From Bacteroidales bacterium (GTDB taxonomy: Bacteria; Bacteroidota; Bacteroidia; Bacteroidales; UBA932): a stretch of 6,342 nucleotides of DNA. The notes below the pieces were generated by a model. The model worked only from the letters and a program-made list of their open reading frames with translations. It ran no database searches and was not told the DNA's origin. How positions within the stretch are numbered: position 1 is the first letter of the stretch; each line of letters begins with the position of its first letter. The stretch is taken from positions 1 through 6,342 of the forward strand of contig JAGCCD010000254.1 in assembly GCA_017651785.1 (NCBI GenBank). Reading direction: 5' to 3'. The position numbers were made by a program, and so were the translations under genes. Positions 1 through 6,342 of the stretch are shown piece by piece.

Positions 1-1170
1 GCGGTCATTTCAGAGGCGCCTTACGTCAAGGCTTCCGCTTCATGGGGCCTTTCCGGTTCCGACGCAGACCTTGAGCACGAGCTCTGGCGCCAGGCATACG
101 GCTCCAGCAACGGCCACAGCTTCTACTTTGGTAACGGAGCCCAGCCCAACGGCTATTCCGGCCGGGCAGAAGGCGACATGGCCGCCATCACCCTGGCTCC
201 CGAGCGCTCCAACAAGGCAACCGTCGGAATTGAGACGCGCCTGTTTGGAGACCGCCTGAGCGCGAGCGTAGACGGTTTCTGGGAGCAGAGGAGCAACATC
301 CTCATCGAACCTTCCAACATTTCGGAAGTCATCGGTATCGGCATCAGCGAGCAGAGCCTCGGTGAGTACCGCTACAGAGGCGTAGACGCAGCTCTTGCGT
401 GGAACGACAAGGCAGGAGACTTCGACTACGGCCTGTATGCCAACGGCGGATGGCTCTTCACAAAGGTGATAGACGACGGACAGGCCTTCCAGCCTTACGA
501 CTATCTGTACCACAAGGGCAATCCCGTGGGCCAGCGCTACGGCCTCGAGGTAATCGGCATCTTCCAGAACCAGATGGAGATCAACAACTCTCCCCGACAG
601 ACCTTCGGCGACGTGAGGCCCGGCGACCTGAAATACCGCGACCAGAACGGCGACGGCATCATCGACAGCCAGGACGTCGTTAAGATGTTCGGCAGCAGCA
701 CTCCTCTTGTGGAGTTCGGCTTCGGCCTGCACGCCGGTTACAAGGGATTCAAGGTATTCGCTGATTTCCAGGGCGTTACGGGAGTTACCGTGAGCCTTAT
801 GGATTCCCCTCTGTACCAGCCCCTTTCCGGCAACAGCACCATCTCCGACACCTTCCTCGCCCGCGAGGTTCCCTGGACTCCGGAGACTGCAACCACCGCT
901 ACCATGCCGCGCCTCACCACGCTTGAAGGAGACAACAACTACCGCAGCAATTCCCTGTGGTACCGTGACGGTTCCTTCATCAAGCTGCGCAACGTGGGCG
1001 TTTCCTATACAATCTCAAGGAACGTGCTGAAGATCTGCGACGCCACCGTTTCGCTAAACGGCACCAACCTCTTCAGCCTGGACAACATCAAGTTCGCAGA
1101 CCCCGAGCAGCTGCAGGTGGCCTATCCCGCCACAAGGGTGATCTGGGGAAGCGTAAAGTTCAACTTCTAA
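1..1170 (+). CDS. SusC/RagA-type TonB-dependent outer-membrane transporter, C-terminal part (5' end outside window)
   Basis: The frame is open from base 1 to the TAA at 1168-1170, giving 389 residues. SusC-type proteins usually run about 1000 residues, so this is roughly the last third: C-terminal beta-barrel strands only, with the signal peptide, carboxypeptidase-like domain and plug upstream. Family hallmarks are visible. Residues 208-222 read GDLKYRDQNGDGIID, the conserved SusC GD(I/L)KY.D.NGDG.ID signature, which resembles a calcium-binding loop. It is followed by VEFGFGLHAGYKGFKVFADFQG, a typical barrel strand pair. Residues 320-338 (WYRDGSFIKLRNVGVSYTI) match the usual YxxDGSFIKLRNVxLSY element. 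The protein ends in SVKFNF with a terminal Phe, as expected for insertion by the BAM machinery. In the family, SusC imports oligosaccharides across the outer membrane, powered by TonB, with SusD as lid. The SusD gene follows after 13 bases. The substrate cannot be inferred from this fragment. An internal ATG at 178 is not a real start, because homologous sequence continues upstream of it. Confidence 0.96.
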   Translation, partial: AVISEAPYVKASASWGLSGSDADLEHELWRQAYGSSNGHSFYFGNGAQPNGYSGRAEGDMAAITLAPERSNKATVGIETRLFGDRLSASVDGFWEQRSNILIEPSNISEVIGIGISEQSLGEYRYRGVDAALAWNDKAGDFDYGLYANGGWLFTKVIDDGQAFQPYDYLYHKGNPVGQRYGLEVIGIFQNQMEINNSPRQTFGDVRPGDLKYRDQNGDGIIDSQDVVKMFGSSTPLVEFGFGLHAGYKGFKVFADFQGVTGVTVSLMDSPLYQPLSGNSTISDTFLAREVPWTPETATTATMPRLTTLEGDNNYRSNSLWYRDGSFIKLRNVGVSYTISRNVLKICDATVSLNGTNLFSLDNIKFADPEQLQVAYPATRVIWGSVKFNF

Positions 1171-1183
1171 ACCGGGAAACGAT

Positions 1184-2902
1184 ATGAAAAAGTTAGCATA
1201 CATTATATCAGCCGTCCTGCTTGTGGCAGGCTGCAACTTCCTGGATTTCGACGAGACTTCCGGCCTGTACGAGCGTGAGTCAATGTACTCCACCTACAGC
1301 AACGTCCAGAAGATGCTCACCAACATCTACGGCTACATGCCCGGAAAGGACATAGTGGCCGTAAGCGACGCCATGCGCGACTGCGGATGCGACGACGCCG
1401 AGTTCGGCGACCCTTCCGCAACGGTGCAGCGCTACAACAACGGCAACTGGTCGGCACTCTCTACGGTAGACACGCAGTGGTCGCTCTACAACGCCATACG
1501 CTCCACCTGGGAGTTCCTGGAATCCATCCAGAACGTGGACCTTTCCATTTACAAGTACAATGCAAAGTACAGCCAGTGGCTCGAGCATCTCAAGTATTAC
1601 CCTTACGAGGCTCGCCTCCTCAAGGCTTACTACCTGTTTGAGCTGGCACGCCGCTACGGCGATATCCCCGTCCCCGACAAGATGCTCACCATAGAGGAAG
1701 CCAACAGCATTGAGAAGACTCCCTTCGACGACGTAATCAAATACATCGTCGCAGAGTGTGACACTTGCATCAACAAGCTGCCTTCTTCCTACATCGGCAT
1801 GCTGGACGACGAGTACGGCCGCGTAACCAGTGGATTCGCAATGGCGGTTAAGGCCAAGGCACTGCTGTACGCCGCCAGCCCCCTGTTCAACGAGAGCGGA
1901 GACAACCAGAAGTGGCTCGAGGCCGCCAAAGCGGCTCAGGACCTCATTGAATCTGGCAAATACCAGCTCGATCCCGACCTGTTCTCCACCCAAGGCAAGG
2001 TAGAGAACGGCGTAGTGAAGGAAGACCAGTGGTTCCTGTCGCCCGAGGTGATAATGTTCATCAGGCGCAGCGACAGCCAAAGCTTCGAGCGTTACAACTT
2101 CCCCGTACGCTTCACCCAGGGAGACCGTACCTCCATGTCGGGCACATACCCCACCCAGAACCTCGTGGACGCATTCCAGACGCTGGGCGGATATGACGTC
2201 ACCCTTACCGCGAACGGATGGCAGACAGACGATCCCGACTTCGACGTAAACAATCCCTACAAGGGCCGCGATCCCCGCTTTGAGCGTACAATACTGGGCA
2301 ACGGCATGATGCTCAAGGATACCGAGATAGAGACCTTCGTTGGCGGTGCAGACTACTCCGCAACCCGCGCAGACCTCGGCACTCCCACCGGCTACTACCT
2401 TCGCAAGTACATCCAGACGCTCACAGACTTCACTCCTGAAGCTACGGTATCCTGCAAGCACGCCTGGATCGTTTACCGTTACGCCGAGGCTCTCCTGAGC
2501 TATGCCGAGGCAGCCAACGAGTACTTCCACGATCCCGACAAGACCGACGGAACCCTTCATCTTTCCGCCCGCGCAGCCCTTAATCAGGTGCGTACAAAGG
2601 CCGGAATGCCGGCTGTGACGGCAAGGGGCTACGATGCCTTCAAGGCTGCAGTGCAGCGTGAATGGAGAGTCGAGTTCGCCTTCGAGGACCACCGTTTCTG
2701 GGATGTGCGCCGCTGGAAGATAGGCTCCGCCACCCAGACACAGATAGACGGCGTGAATATTGTCAAGACCGGCGAGAAGCTGGAATACAGCCGCGCCATG
2801 GTGGAGCGCCGTACCTGGGCCGACAGGATGTACCTCTATCCCATACCCCAGAAGGAACTCTTCTGCAACTCTAACCTCAATCCGCAGAACAATGGATGGT
2901 AG
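1184..2902 (+). CDS. SusD/RagB-type glycan-binding outer-membrane lipoprotein
   Basis: Complete protein of 572 residues, normal for the family. It starts with a short lipoprotein signal peptide (MKK, hydrophobic core, lipobox VAGC) with Cys17 as the lipidation site. The following NFLDFDE is the classic SusD post-cysteine pattern and its acidic residues fit surface export. Family motifs appear in order: EARLLKAYYLFELARRYGDIP at 142-162 (TPR-like helices), VKAKALLYAASPLFN, YRYAEALLSYAEAANE at 431-446, REWRVEFAFEDHRFWDVRRW at 492-511, and the terminal YLYPIPQKELFCNSNLNPQNNGW. These match the SusD N-terminal domain and the C-terminal RagB/SusD domain. The known role is to bind glycan at the cell surface and act as a hinged lid on SusC. 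It sits 13 bases after the SusC stop, so the two are surely cotranscribed. The start is set by the signal peptide; no clear Shine-Dalgarno sequence is present, which is usual in Bacteroidota. Ligand unknown. Confidence 0.97.
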   Translation: MKKLAYIISAVLLVAGCNFLDFDETSGLYERESMYSTYSNVQKMLTNIYGYMPGKDIVAVSDAMRDCGCDDAEFGDPSATVQRYNNGNWSALSTVDTQWSLYNAIRSTWEFLESIQNVDLSIYKYNAKYSQWLEHLKYYPYEARLLKAYYLFELARRYGDIPVPDKMLTIEEANSIEKTPFDDVIKYIVAECDTCINKLPSSYIGMLDDEYGRVTSGFAMAVKAKALLYAASPLFNESGDNQKWLEAAKAAQDLIESGKYQLDPDLFSTQGKVENGVVKEDQWFLSPEVIMFIRRSDSQSFERYNFPVRFTQGDRTSMSGTYPTQNLVDAFQTLGGYDVTLTANGWQTDDPDFDVNNPYKGRDPRFERTILGNGMMLKDTEIETFVGGADYSATRADLGTPTGYYLRKYIQTLTDFTPEATVSCKHAWIVYRYAEALLSYAEAANEYFHDPDKTDGTLHLSARAALNQVRTKAGMPAVTARGYDAFKAAVQREWRVEFAFEDHRFWDVRRWKIGSATQTQIDGVNIVKTGEKLEYSRAMVERRTWADRMYLYPIPQKELFCNSNLNPQNNGW

Positions 2903-2931
2903 CAGTTTAACCGAATAAAATATAACGCAAT
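2903..2931 (+). promoter_or_regulatory. A/T-rich spacer and leader before the first BACON lipoprotein gene
   Basis: This 29-base gap is the longest in the operon and much richer in A/T than the surrounding coding DNA. It includes AATAAAATATAAC just ahead of the ATG. Bacteroidota ribosomes favour A-rich, unstructured leaders rather than a Shine-Dalgarno helix, so the simplest reading is a translation-initiation region. I see no convincing TTTG-type -7 box or TTG -33 box, so I do not call an internal promoter. No hairpin with a T-run is present, so it is not a terminator. Confidence 0.35.
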
Positions 2932-4368
2932 ATGAAAACCATAGTCAAAATTCTGTCCGTCGGACTGCTAGCTGCAGCTTGCCAGCAGTTCTACGTAGAC
3001 ACGCAGATGACACCGGATCAGGCTGTCGCCAAACTGGAGTGCGACGCCCTGGAAACCTATACCATCCAGGGAGACAAACCGCAGGCCGTATCCTTCAAGG
3101 TGGCGTCCACCACACCCTGGACCATCACCGGCTACGAGAAGGCCGAATGGCTCAAAGTATCCCCCGTCTCAAGCGCTTTCTCAAGCCTGAGCGAGGACAT
3201 CGTAATTAACGCGGTTGCCAATCCCAACTATCAGGACCGCAGCGCAACCCTCACCCTGAGCAGCGAGGGAACCGACACTACCTATAAAATCGTCATCAAC
3301 CAGACCCGCAAGGGCAAGCTCTTCGTGCAGGGTGTGATCGACGTCTTCGAGGCCGAAGGCAACACTCTCCCCTTCACAATAGAGACCAACCTCGCCTGGG
3401 AGGTCCGTTCGGACGAGCAGTGGCTCAGCTTTGACAAGAACTCCGGAGTTGGCGACGGCACCGTGCAGACAATCAATGCTACCGCCGCGGCCAACGCCTC
3501 CGTCTCCCGCAAAGCCACCGTTACGGTGAGCGCCGGAGAAGACAAGGTCTCCTTCGAGGTTAACCAGAAGGGTCAGTCGCTCGAGTTTCTGCCCGTAGAA
3601 GAGCCCGTAATAGACCGCATGGGCGGCACGCTTGAGCTTGGCGTCAAGACCACCATGAACTGGGTCGTAGAGTGCGACAACAGCGACTTCACCGTGGTAA
3701 AGGAGGCCGACAAGGTAGTGGTTTCCGCTCCTTTCAACAACAAGTTCAAGGCACGCACGGCAGTGATCACCATCAAGCCCGCATCAGGCGACTTCGGCGA
3801 TGTAAGCAGCACCGTGGAGGTTTCACAGGACTGCAACTTCGAACTCAGCGGCGGCTGCGAAGTCCTTGAGGACGGCAGCGTCAAGTTCTCCGCAAGCAGC
3901 GACAAGCCCAGGGTCACCACTAAGGACAGGATCCGCTACGCTTCCATCGTTCTCACAATGGGAGACGTTCACTTCGGAGACAAGGGACACCTCTGCCTCA
4001 GCACGCACGACGCAGGACTGACCGGCAACTCCGAGCTCCAGTGCCAGGTGAACCTGGACGGCAACAAGCGTCTGCGCACCAACGGTGGCAATACATCGTA
4101 CAACACCGCCAAGTTCTCCATCTCCAAGGATGAGCTCAATGCACTCAAGACCTATCAGGTAGACTTCGTTCCCGACACCGAGACGCCCGGAAACATCCAT
4201 CTGGAGTTTTTCTATAACGGCACGTCAATGGCGTCGCTCTCAAGCCCGTCACCTTTCGTGGACGATCCCGAATCCGGCGGACATTACTTCTTCGGCTTCG
4301 AGTCTTCCAAGGACGACGACAGCTGGTACATCGTAAAGAGTTGCGACATAACCCTCAAGGGCGAATAA
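2932..4368 (+). CDS. Surface lipoprotein with three tandem BACON-like domains and a C-terminal beta-rich domain (SusE-position protein)
   Basis: Complete protein of 478 residues. The signal peptide has lipobox AAAC with Cys17. Three BACON-like repeats follow, each with a central NLxW/TPW-type Trp and closing in a xxQ strand: Trp63 with Gln124 (TPWTITGYEKAEWLKVSP, later YKIVINQ), Trp156 with Gln212 (LAWEVRSDEQWLSF, then SFEVNQ) and Trp244 with Gln299 (MNWVVEC, then TVEVSQ). The closing Gln residues lie 88 and 87 residues apart. The second conserved Trp (73 and 164 in repeats 1 and 2) is replaced by Phe in repeat 3 (NSDFTVV). Residues from about 300 to 478 form a separate beta-rich region ending DDSWYIVKSCDITLKGE, possibly a jelly-roll/concanavalin-like fold by pattern only. 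BACON domains are common in Bacteroidota glycan-processing surface proteins and in at least one studied enzyme serve as spacers. By position after SusCD this is likely a surface glycan-binding protein (inference). No catalytic motif was recognised. Confidence 0.85.
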   Translation: MKTIVKILSVGLLAAACQQFYVDTQMTPDQAVAKLECDALETYTIQGDKPQAVSFKVASTTPWTITGYEKAEWLKVSPVSSAFSSLSEDIVINAVANPNYQDRSATLTLSSEGTDTTYKIVINQTRKGKLFVQGVIDVFEAEGNTLPFTIETNLAWEVRSDEQWLSFDKNSGVGDGTVQTINATAAANASVSRKATVTVSAGEDKVSFEVNQKGQSLEFLPVEEPVIDRMGGTLELGVKTTMNWVVECDNSDFTVVKEADKVVVSAPFNNKFKARTAVITIKPASGDFGDVSSTVEVSQDCNFELSGGCEVLEDGSVKFSASSDKPRVTTKDRIRYASIVLTMGDVHFGDKGHLCLSTHDAGLTGNSELQCQVNLDGNKRLRTNGGNTSYNTAKFSISKDELNALKTYQVDFVPDTETPGNIHLEFFYNGTSMASLSSPSPFVDDPESGGHYFFGFESSKDDDSWYIVKSCDITLKGE

Positions 4369-4380
4369 AACCGCAGGAAG

Positions 4381-5922
4381 ATGAAAAAGATACTGACACT
4401 TTTCTGCACCGCCGCAGCCATTCTGGTATGGCTTTCCGGCTGCGTGGAGAAGCAACCGGATTATCCGGACGACTATGTGGATCTGAGGTACAGGGTGGCC
4501 GACAGCTACAATCTGGACGCCCTGTCCCCCAAGCCCTTCACCATTGTGGTGAAGTCCACAAAGCCGTGGACAATCAAGAGCTGTCATCCCGTATGGTGCA
4601 TCATTGACATAGAGGAGGGTGAGGCCACGGCCGACTCCCTCGTGCGCGTGGGCCTCGGAGAAAACACCACGGTCCGCGTGCAGTATTACGACAACACGGA
4701 ACTGGACGACCGCACAGACGTCATAGAGATTGCAAGCGACGGCCGTGTGGGCAAGCAAGTCACCGTCCACCAGAAAGGAATCGCATACCTCAACGTACCC
4801 GCATCCGACCTTGACGGGGGCCTGCTGTTCGAGAAGGAAGGCGGCGAGATAGAGTTCGGCGTAAACTCCAACCAGGACTGGAGCGCCAAGGTGATTGAGG
4901 GCGACTGGCTCAAGATCGCCGACGGTGCCACAGGCAAACTGGACGGGACAGTCAAGGTGACCGCAGGAGAGAATGCCGGAGAGAAACGCTACGCGGCCGT
5001 GGCCGTTTACGACCGCCACGGAGAAGAGCGCGCCGTGGTGAAATTCACCCAGGACGGCGTTCAGCTTGATCCCGAGACCTTCGAGATCCGCGCCGGTTAC
5101 GACCAGCTTTCGGTAGAACTCAGCGTGGTATCCAACTCCAGGTGGGTTGCAGAGAAAGGCGGTGAGACCGACTGGTTCTCCATTGACAACCCCGACGGCC
5201 ACGAAGGAAACGACATCCTCAGGCTCACCCTTCAGGACAATTCCGCCGGCACATCCCTTCGCAAGAGCAGCATAGTCATCAAGACCATCGCAAACAATCC
5301 CGGAGACGCAGTGGCCGAGAAAGAGATTGTCATCAAACAGGCATATCCCATCAAGTCCACCCGCCATATCATGGATAATGAAGAGATTGGCAACTGGTCG
5401 TCAGACTGGGCCAATCCTCCCGTGTACACGAAGGATGTCGGCAGCCTCTTTGCCGCCCAGTCCCGTCTGCACAACAGCAGCATGCCTTTCGGCAACTACA
5501 CCTTCCGCTGGAAAGATTACGTTGCCAATCCCGCTGCGGCAGAGGCTATCCGTGTAAGGCACTGGTTCTGTTTCGACGAAGGCTGCGAGCTGAAGTTCGA
5601 CATACGTCCTGCAGAAGGAAAGATCAGCTTCGACTTCAATGTGGCCGGCGACGGCAACAAGCCGAGAATCGACGCATATAACGCCTGCGACTTCACCCAG
5701 CCCATCGAGATTACCTACCAGTTCGACCCGAGCGGCGCCGAGCACTGCCACGTAACCTATCTGGTGAACGGTGTAGAAGCCGGCAGCTTTGACACGTCCG
5801 AGAACATGCTGCGATCGGTCACCTGGGGCACCAATGTAAATATGTATCTTGGTGTAGACAAGTCCGGCAGCGCTGTTATGGAATGGTACGAGTACACTCC
5901 TCCTATGAACTGGGATGAATAA
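4381..5922 (+). CDS. Second surface lipoprotein with three BACON-like domains and a C-terminal beta-rich domain (SusF-position protein)
   Basis: Complete protein of 513 residues, beginning 12 bases after the previous stop. MKKILTLFC starts a signal peptide ending in lipobox LSGC (Cys21). The mature N-terminus VEKQPDYPDDYVD is acidic, consistent with surface export. Three BACON-like repeats are centred on Trp63 (KPWTIKSCHPVW), Trp167 (QDWSAKVIEGDWLKI) and Trp255 (SRWVAEKGGETDWFSI), ending at Gln131, Gln224 and Gln320. All three keep the second Trp (72, 176, 265). From about residue 323 to the end lies a C-terminal domain rich in beta strands and aromatics. It includes ITYQFDPSG, VTYLVNGVEAGSF, MYLGVDKSG and MEWYEYTPP, a pattern like concanavalin-type lectin domains in which substrate-contacting aromatics are common. 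The repeat order and Trp spacing mirror the preceding protein, suggesting an old duplication. The likely role is capture of the same glycan as the SusCD pair (inference). The sequence AGGAAG directly abuts the ATG, too close to serve as a normal Shine-Dalgarno site. Confidence 0.85.
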   Translation: MKKILTLFCTAAAILVWLSGCVEKQPDYPDDYVDLRYRVADSYNLDALSPKPFTIVVKSTKPWTIKSCHPVWCIIDIEEGEATADSLVRVGLGENTTVRVQYYDNTELDDRTDVIEIASDGRVGKQVTVHQKGIAYLNVPASDLDGGLLFEKEGGEIEFGVNSNQDWSAKVIEGDWLKIADGATGKLDGTVKVTAGENAGEKRYAAVAVYDRHGEERAVVKFTQDGVQLDPETFEIRAGYDQLSVELSVVSNSRWVAEKGGETDWFSIDNPDGHEGNDILRLTLQDNSAGTSLRKSSIVIKTIANNPGDAVAEKEIVIKQAYPIKSTRHIMDNEEIGNWSSDWANPPVYTKDVGSLFAAQSRLHNSSMPFGNYTFRWKDYVANPAAAEAIRVRHWFCFDEGCELKFDIRPAEGKISFDFNVAGDGNKPRIDAYNACDFTQPIEITYQFDPSGAEHCHVTYLVNGVEAGSFDTSENMLRSVTWGTNVNMYLGVDKSGSAVMEWYEYTPPMNWDE

Positions 5923-5934
5923 AACAGCACAGTC

Positions 5935-6342
5935 ATGATCGATCTTAAGAAAATCCTATATGCCATCGCCGCTGTAAGCGCGGCGGCGATGCTCGCTTCC
6001 TGCACTCCCGACAACCCTGACAAGCCCGATAACCCCGAGCCCGAACCGGTTCCGGACATTGAGCCCGTAACCCTCACGGTGAACTTCGTGCTGCCCTCCG
6101 GCAGCCTGAAGACAAAGTGGGTGGCCGGAGATGATATCGTGGTGCACGGCGAATATGCCAAGAATCAGGTTACTGTTACGCTCGAGTCCTCAGATATTTC
6201 TTCCGACGGCCGCAAGGCAACCAAGACAATAGAAATCATCCCCTACGAGAACGAGGAATGCACTAGCAACCTGTACGCTTCATGGCCGGCAGAAGCCGTT
6301 GACAACCTCCCCCACTGCTTCTGGTACAGCAAGTTCAACAAC
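5935..6342 (+). CDS. Surface lipoprotein, N-terminal part (3' end outside window), function unassigned
   Basis: An ATG 12 bases after the previous stop opens a frame of 136 codons with no stop before the window edge. MIDLKKILYAIAAVSAAAMLASC is a clear lipoprotein signal peptide with lipobox LASC and Cys23. Directly after Cys comes a Pro/Asp/Glu-rich tether (about residues 25-41) that would hold the folded part off the membrane. Its acidic character fits surface export. The folded part begins at VTLTVNFVLPSGSLKTKW and contains W62-V-A-G-D-D-I-V-V-H-G, then SSDISSDGRKATKTIEI (85-101), then YASWPAEAV from 114. The W.AGD.I.V.G followed by DIS.DG..AT and a Y.A.P.E pattern resembles fimbrillin-like or other surface lipoproteins found next to SusCD genes. 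This is a pattern impression, not an established assignment. An ATG at codon 19 would destroy the signal peptide, so the first ATG is chosen. Probably the fifth member of the same transcript. Confidence 0.85.
   Translation, partial: MIDLKKILYAIAAVSAAAMLASCTPDNPDKPDNPEPEPVPDIEPVTLTVNFVLPSGSLKTKWVAGDDIVVHGEYAKNQVTVTLESSDISSDGRKATKTIEIIPYENEECTSNLYASWPAEAVDNLPHCFWYSKFNN
5964..5991 (+). repeat. Inverted repeat (potential mRNA hairpin) inside the signal-peptide codons of the fifth gene
   Basis: The arms CATCGCCGC (5964-5972) and GCGGCGATG (5983-5991) are perfect reverse complements. In RNA the stem can extend inward through U-G, G-C and U-G pairs to 12 pairs closing an AAGC tetraloop (5976-5979). 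It starts 29 bases after the first base of the start codon. No T-run follows, so it is not a factor-independent terminator. It may simply result from Ala-rich codons (GCC, GCG) in the signal peptide. Confidence 0.6.
6007..6057 (+). repeat. Low-complexity Pro-Asp/Glu tether-coding repeat
   Basis: Imperfect repeats of CCCGACAAC, CCTGACAAG, CCCGATAAC and CCCGAGCCCGAA encode PDNPDKPDNPEPEPVPD just after lipidated Cys23 of the fifth protein. Such Pro/acidic segments act as extended tethers in surface lipoproteins, and tracts of this kind can change length by slippage. Confidence 0.7.

Noticed and set aside
178..180. ATG at 178 as a possible start of a separate 330-residue protein
   Set aside because: The same frame is open to base 1 and its upstream residues (for example VKASASWGLSGSD) continue SusC barrel sequence, so this is an internal Met.
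622..675. D.NGDG.ID motif in the SusC fragment as an EF-hand or dockerin domain
   Set aside because: This loop is a standard conserved feature of SusC-family barrels; there is no second repeat as in dockerins.
40..732. Open frame on the - strand (230 codons) opposite the SusC fragment
   Set aside because: The sense frame carries unmistakable SusC motifs and the antisense translation shows none.
1280..2692. Long open frame on the - strand (470 codons) opposite the SusD gene
   Set aside because: It lies entirely antisense to a clearly conserved SusD gene, and its translation is Val/Gly/Cys-rich with no signal peptide or domain motif. It is a by-product of strong third-position G/C bias.
2903..2931. 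Possible internal promoter before the first BACON gene
   Set aside because: The sequence is A/T-rich, but neither a TA..TTTG -7 element nor a TTG -33 element can be placed convincingly. A start region is enough to explain it.
4249..5367. Long open frame on the - strand (372 codons) opposite the second BACON gene
   Set aside because: Same codon-bias shadow: it crosses two well-supported + strand genes and the spacer between them, and has no recognisable motif.
5964..5991. Hairpin as an intrinsic terminator
   Set aside because: It lies inside a coding frame with a clear lipoprotein signal peptide, and GCTCGCTTCC follows instead of a T-run.

Overview
The window is a single co-directional block on the + strand that looks like the outer-membrane part of a Bacteroidota polysaccharide utilization locus (PUL). 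Evidence for the phylum is the SusC/SusD pair, BACON-type repeat domains, consecutive lipoproteins with short Lys-containing signal peptides, and start codons without consistent Shine-Dalgarno sequences. Codons strongly favour C/G at third positions (GGC, AAC, CCC, CTC), so a relatively GC-rich member of Bacteroidales (Alistipes-like or an uncultured gut relative) is more likely than a typical AT-richer Bacteroides. That taxonomic guess is inference.

Layout: 1-1170 is the C-terminal third or so of a SusC/RagA-type TonB-dependent outer-membrane transporter, open at the left edge. 1184-2902 is a complete SusD/RagB-type glycan-binding lipoprotein. 2932-4368 and 4381-5922 are two complete lipoproteins in the positions that SusE and SusF occupy in the starch system. 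Each has three tandem BACON-like beta-sandwich repeats followed by a C-terminal beta-rich domain of about 180-190 residues that I cannot assign to a named family. 5935-6342 is the N-terminal part of a fifth lipoprotein, open at the right edge, with a Pro/Asp/Glu-rich tether. Spacers between genes are 13, 29, 12 and 12 bases, so one transcript is likely. No stretch over 300 bases lacks a gene.

How the genes would work together (family knowledge plus inference): SusC and SusD form a lidded outer-membrane importer for an oligosaccharide. The two BACON lipoproteins probably stand out from the cell surface on their repeats and present a C-terminal ligand-binding domain to capture substrate, and the fifth lipoprotein may do something similar. 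No carbohydrate-active enzyme, sensor/regulator, RNA gene, mobile element or CRISPR array is visible, so the glycan cannot be named from this window. The most notable signal is the pair of diverged, collinear 3xBACON-plus-C-terminal-domain proteins.
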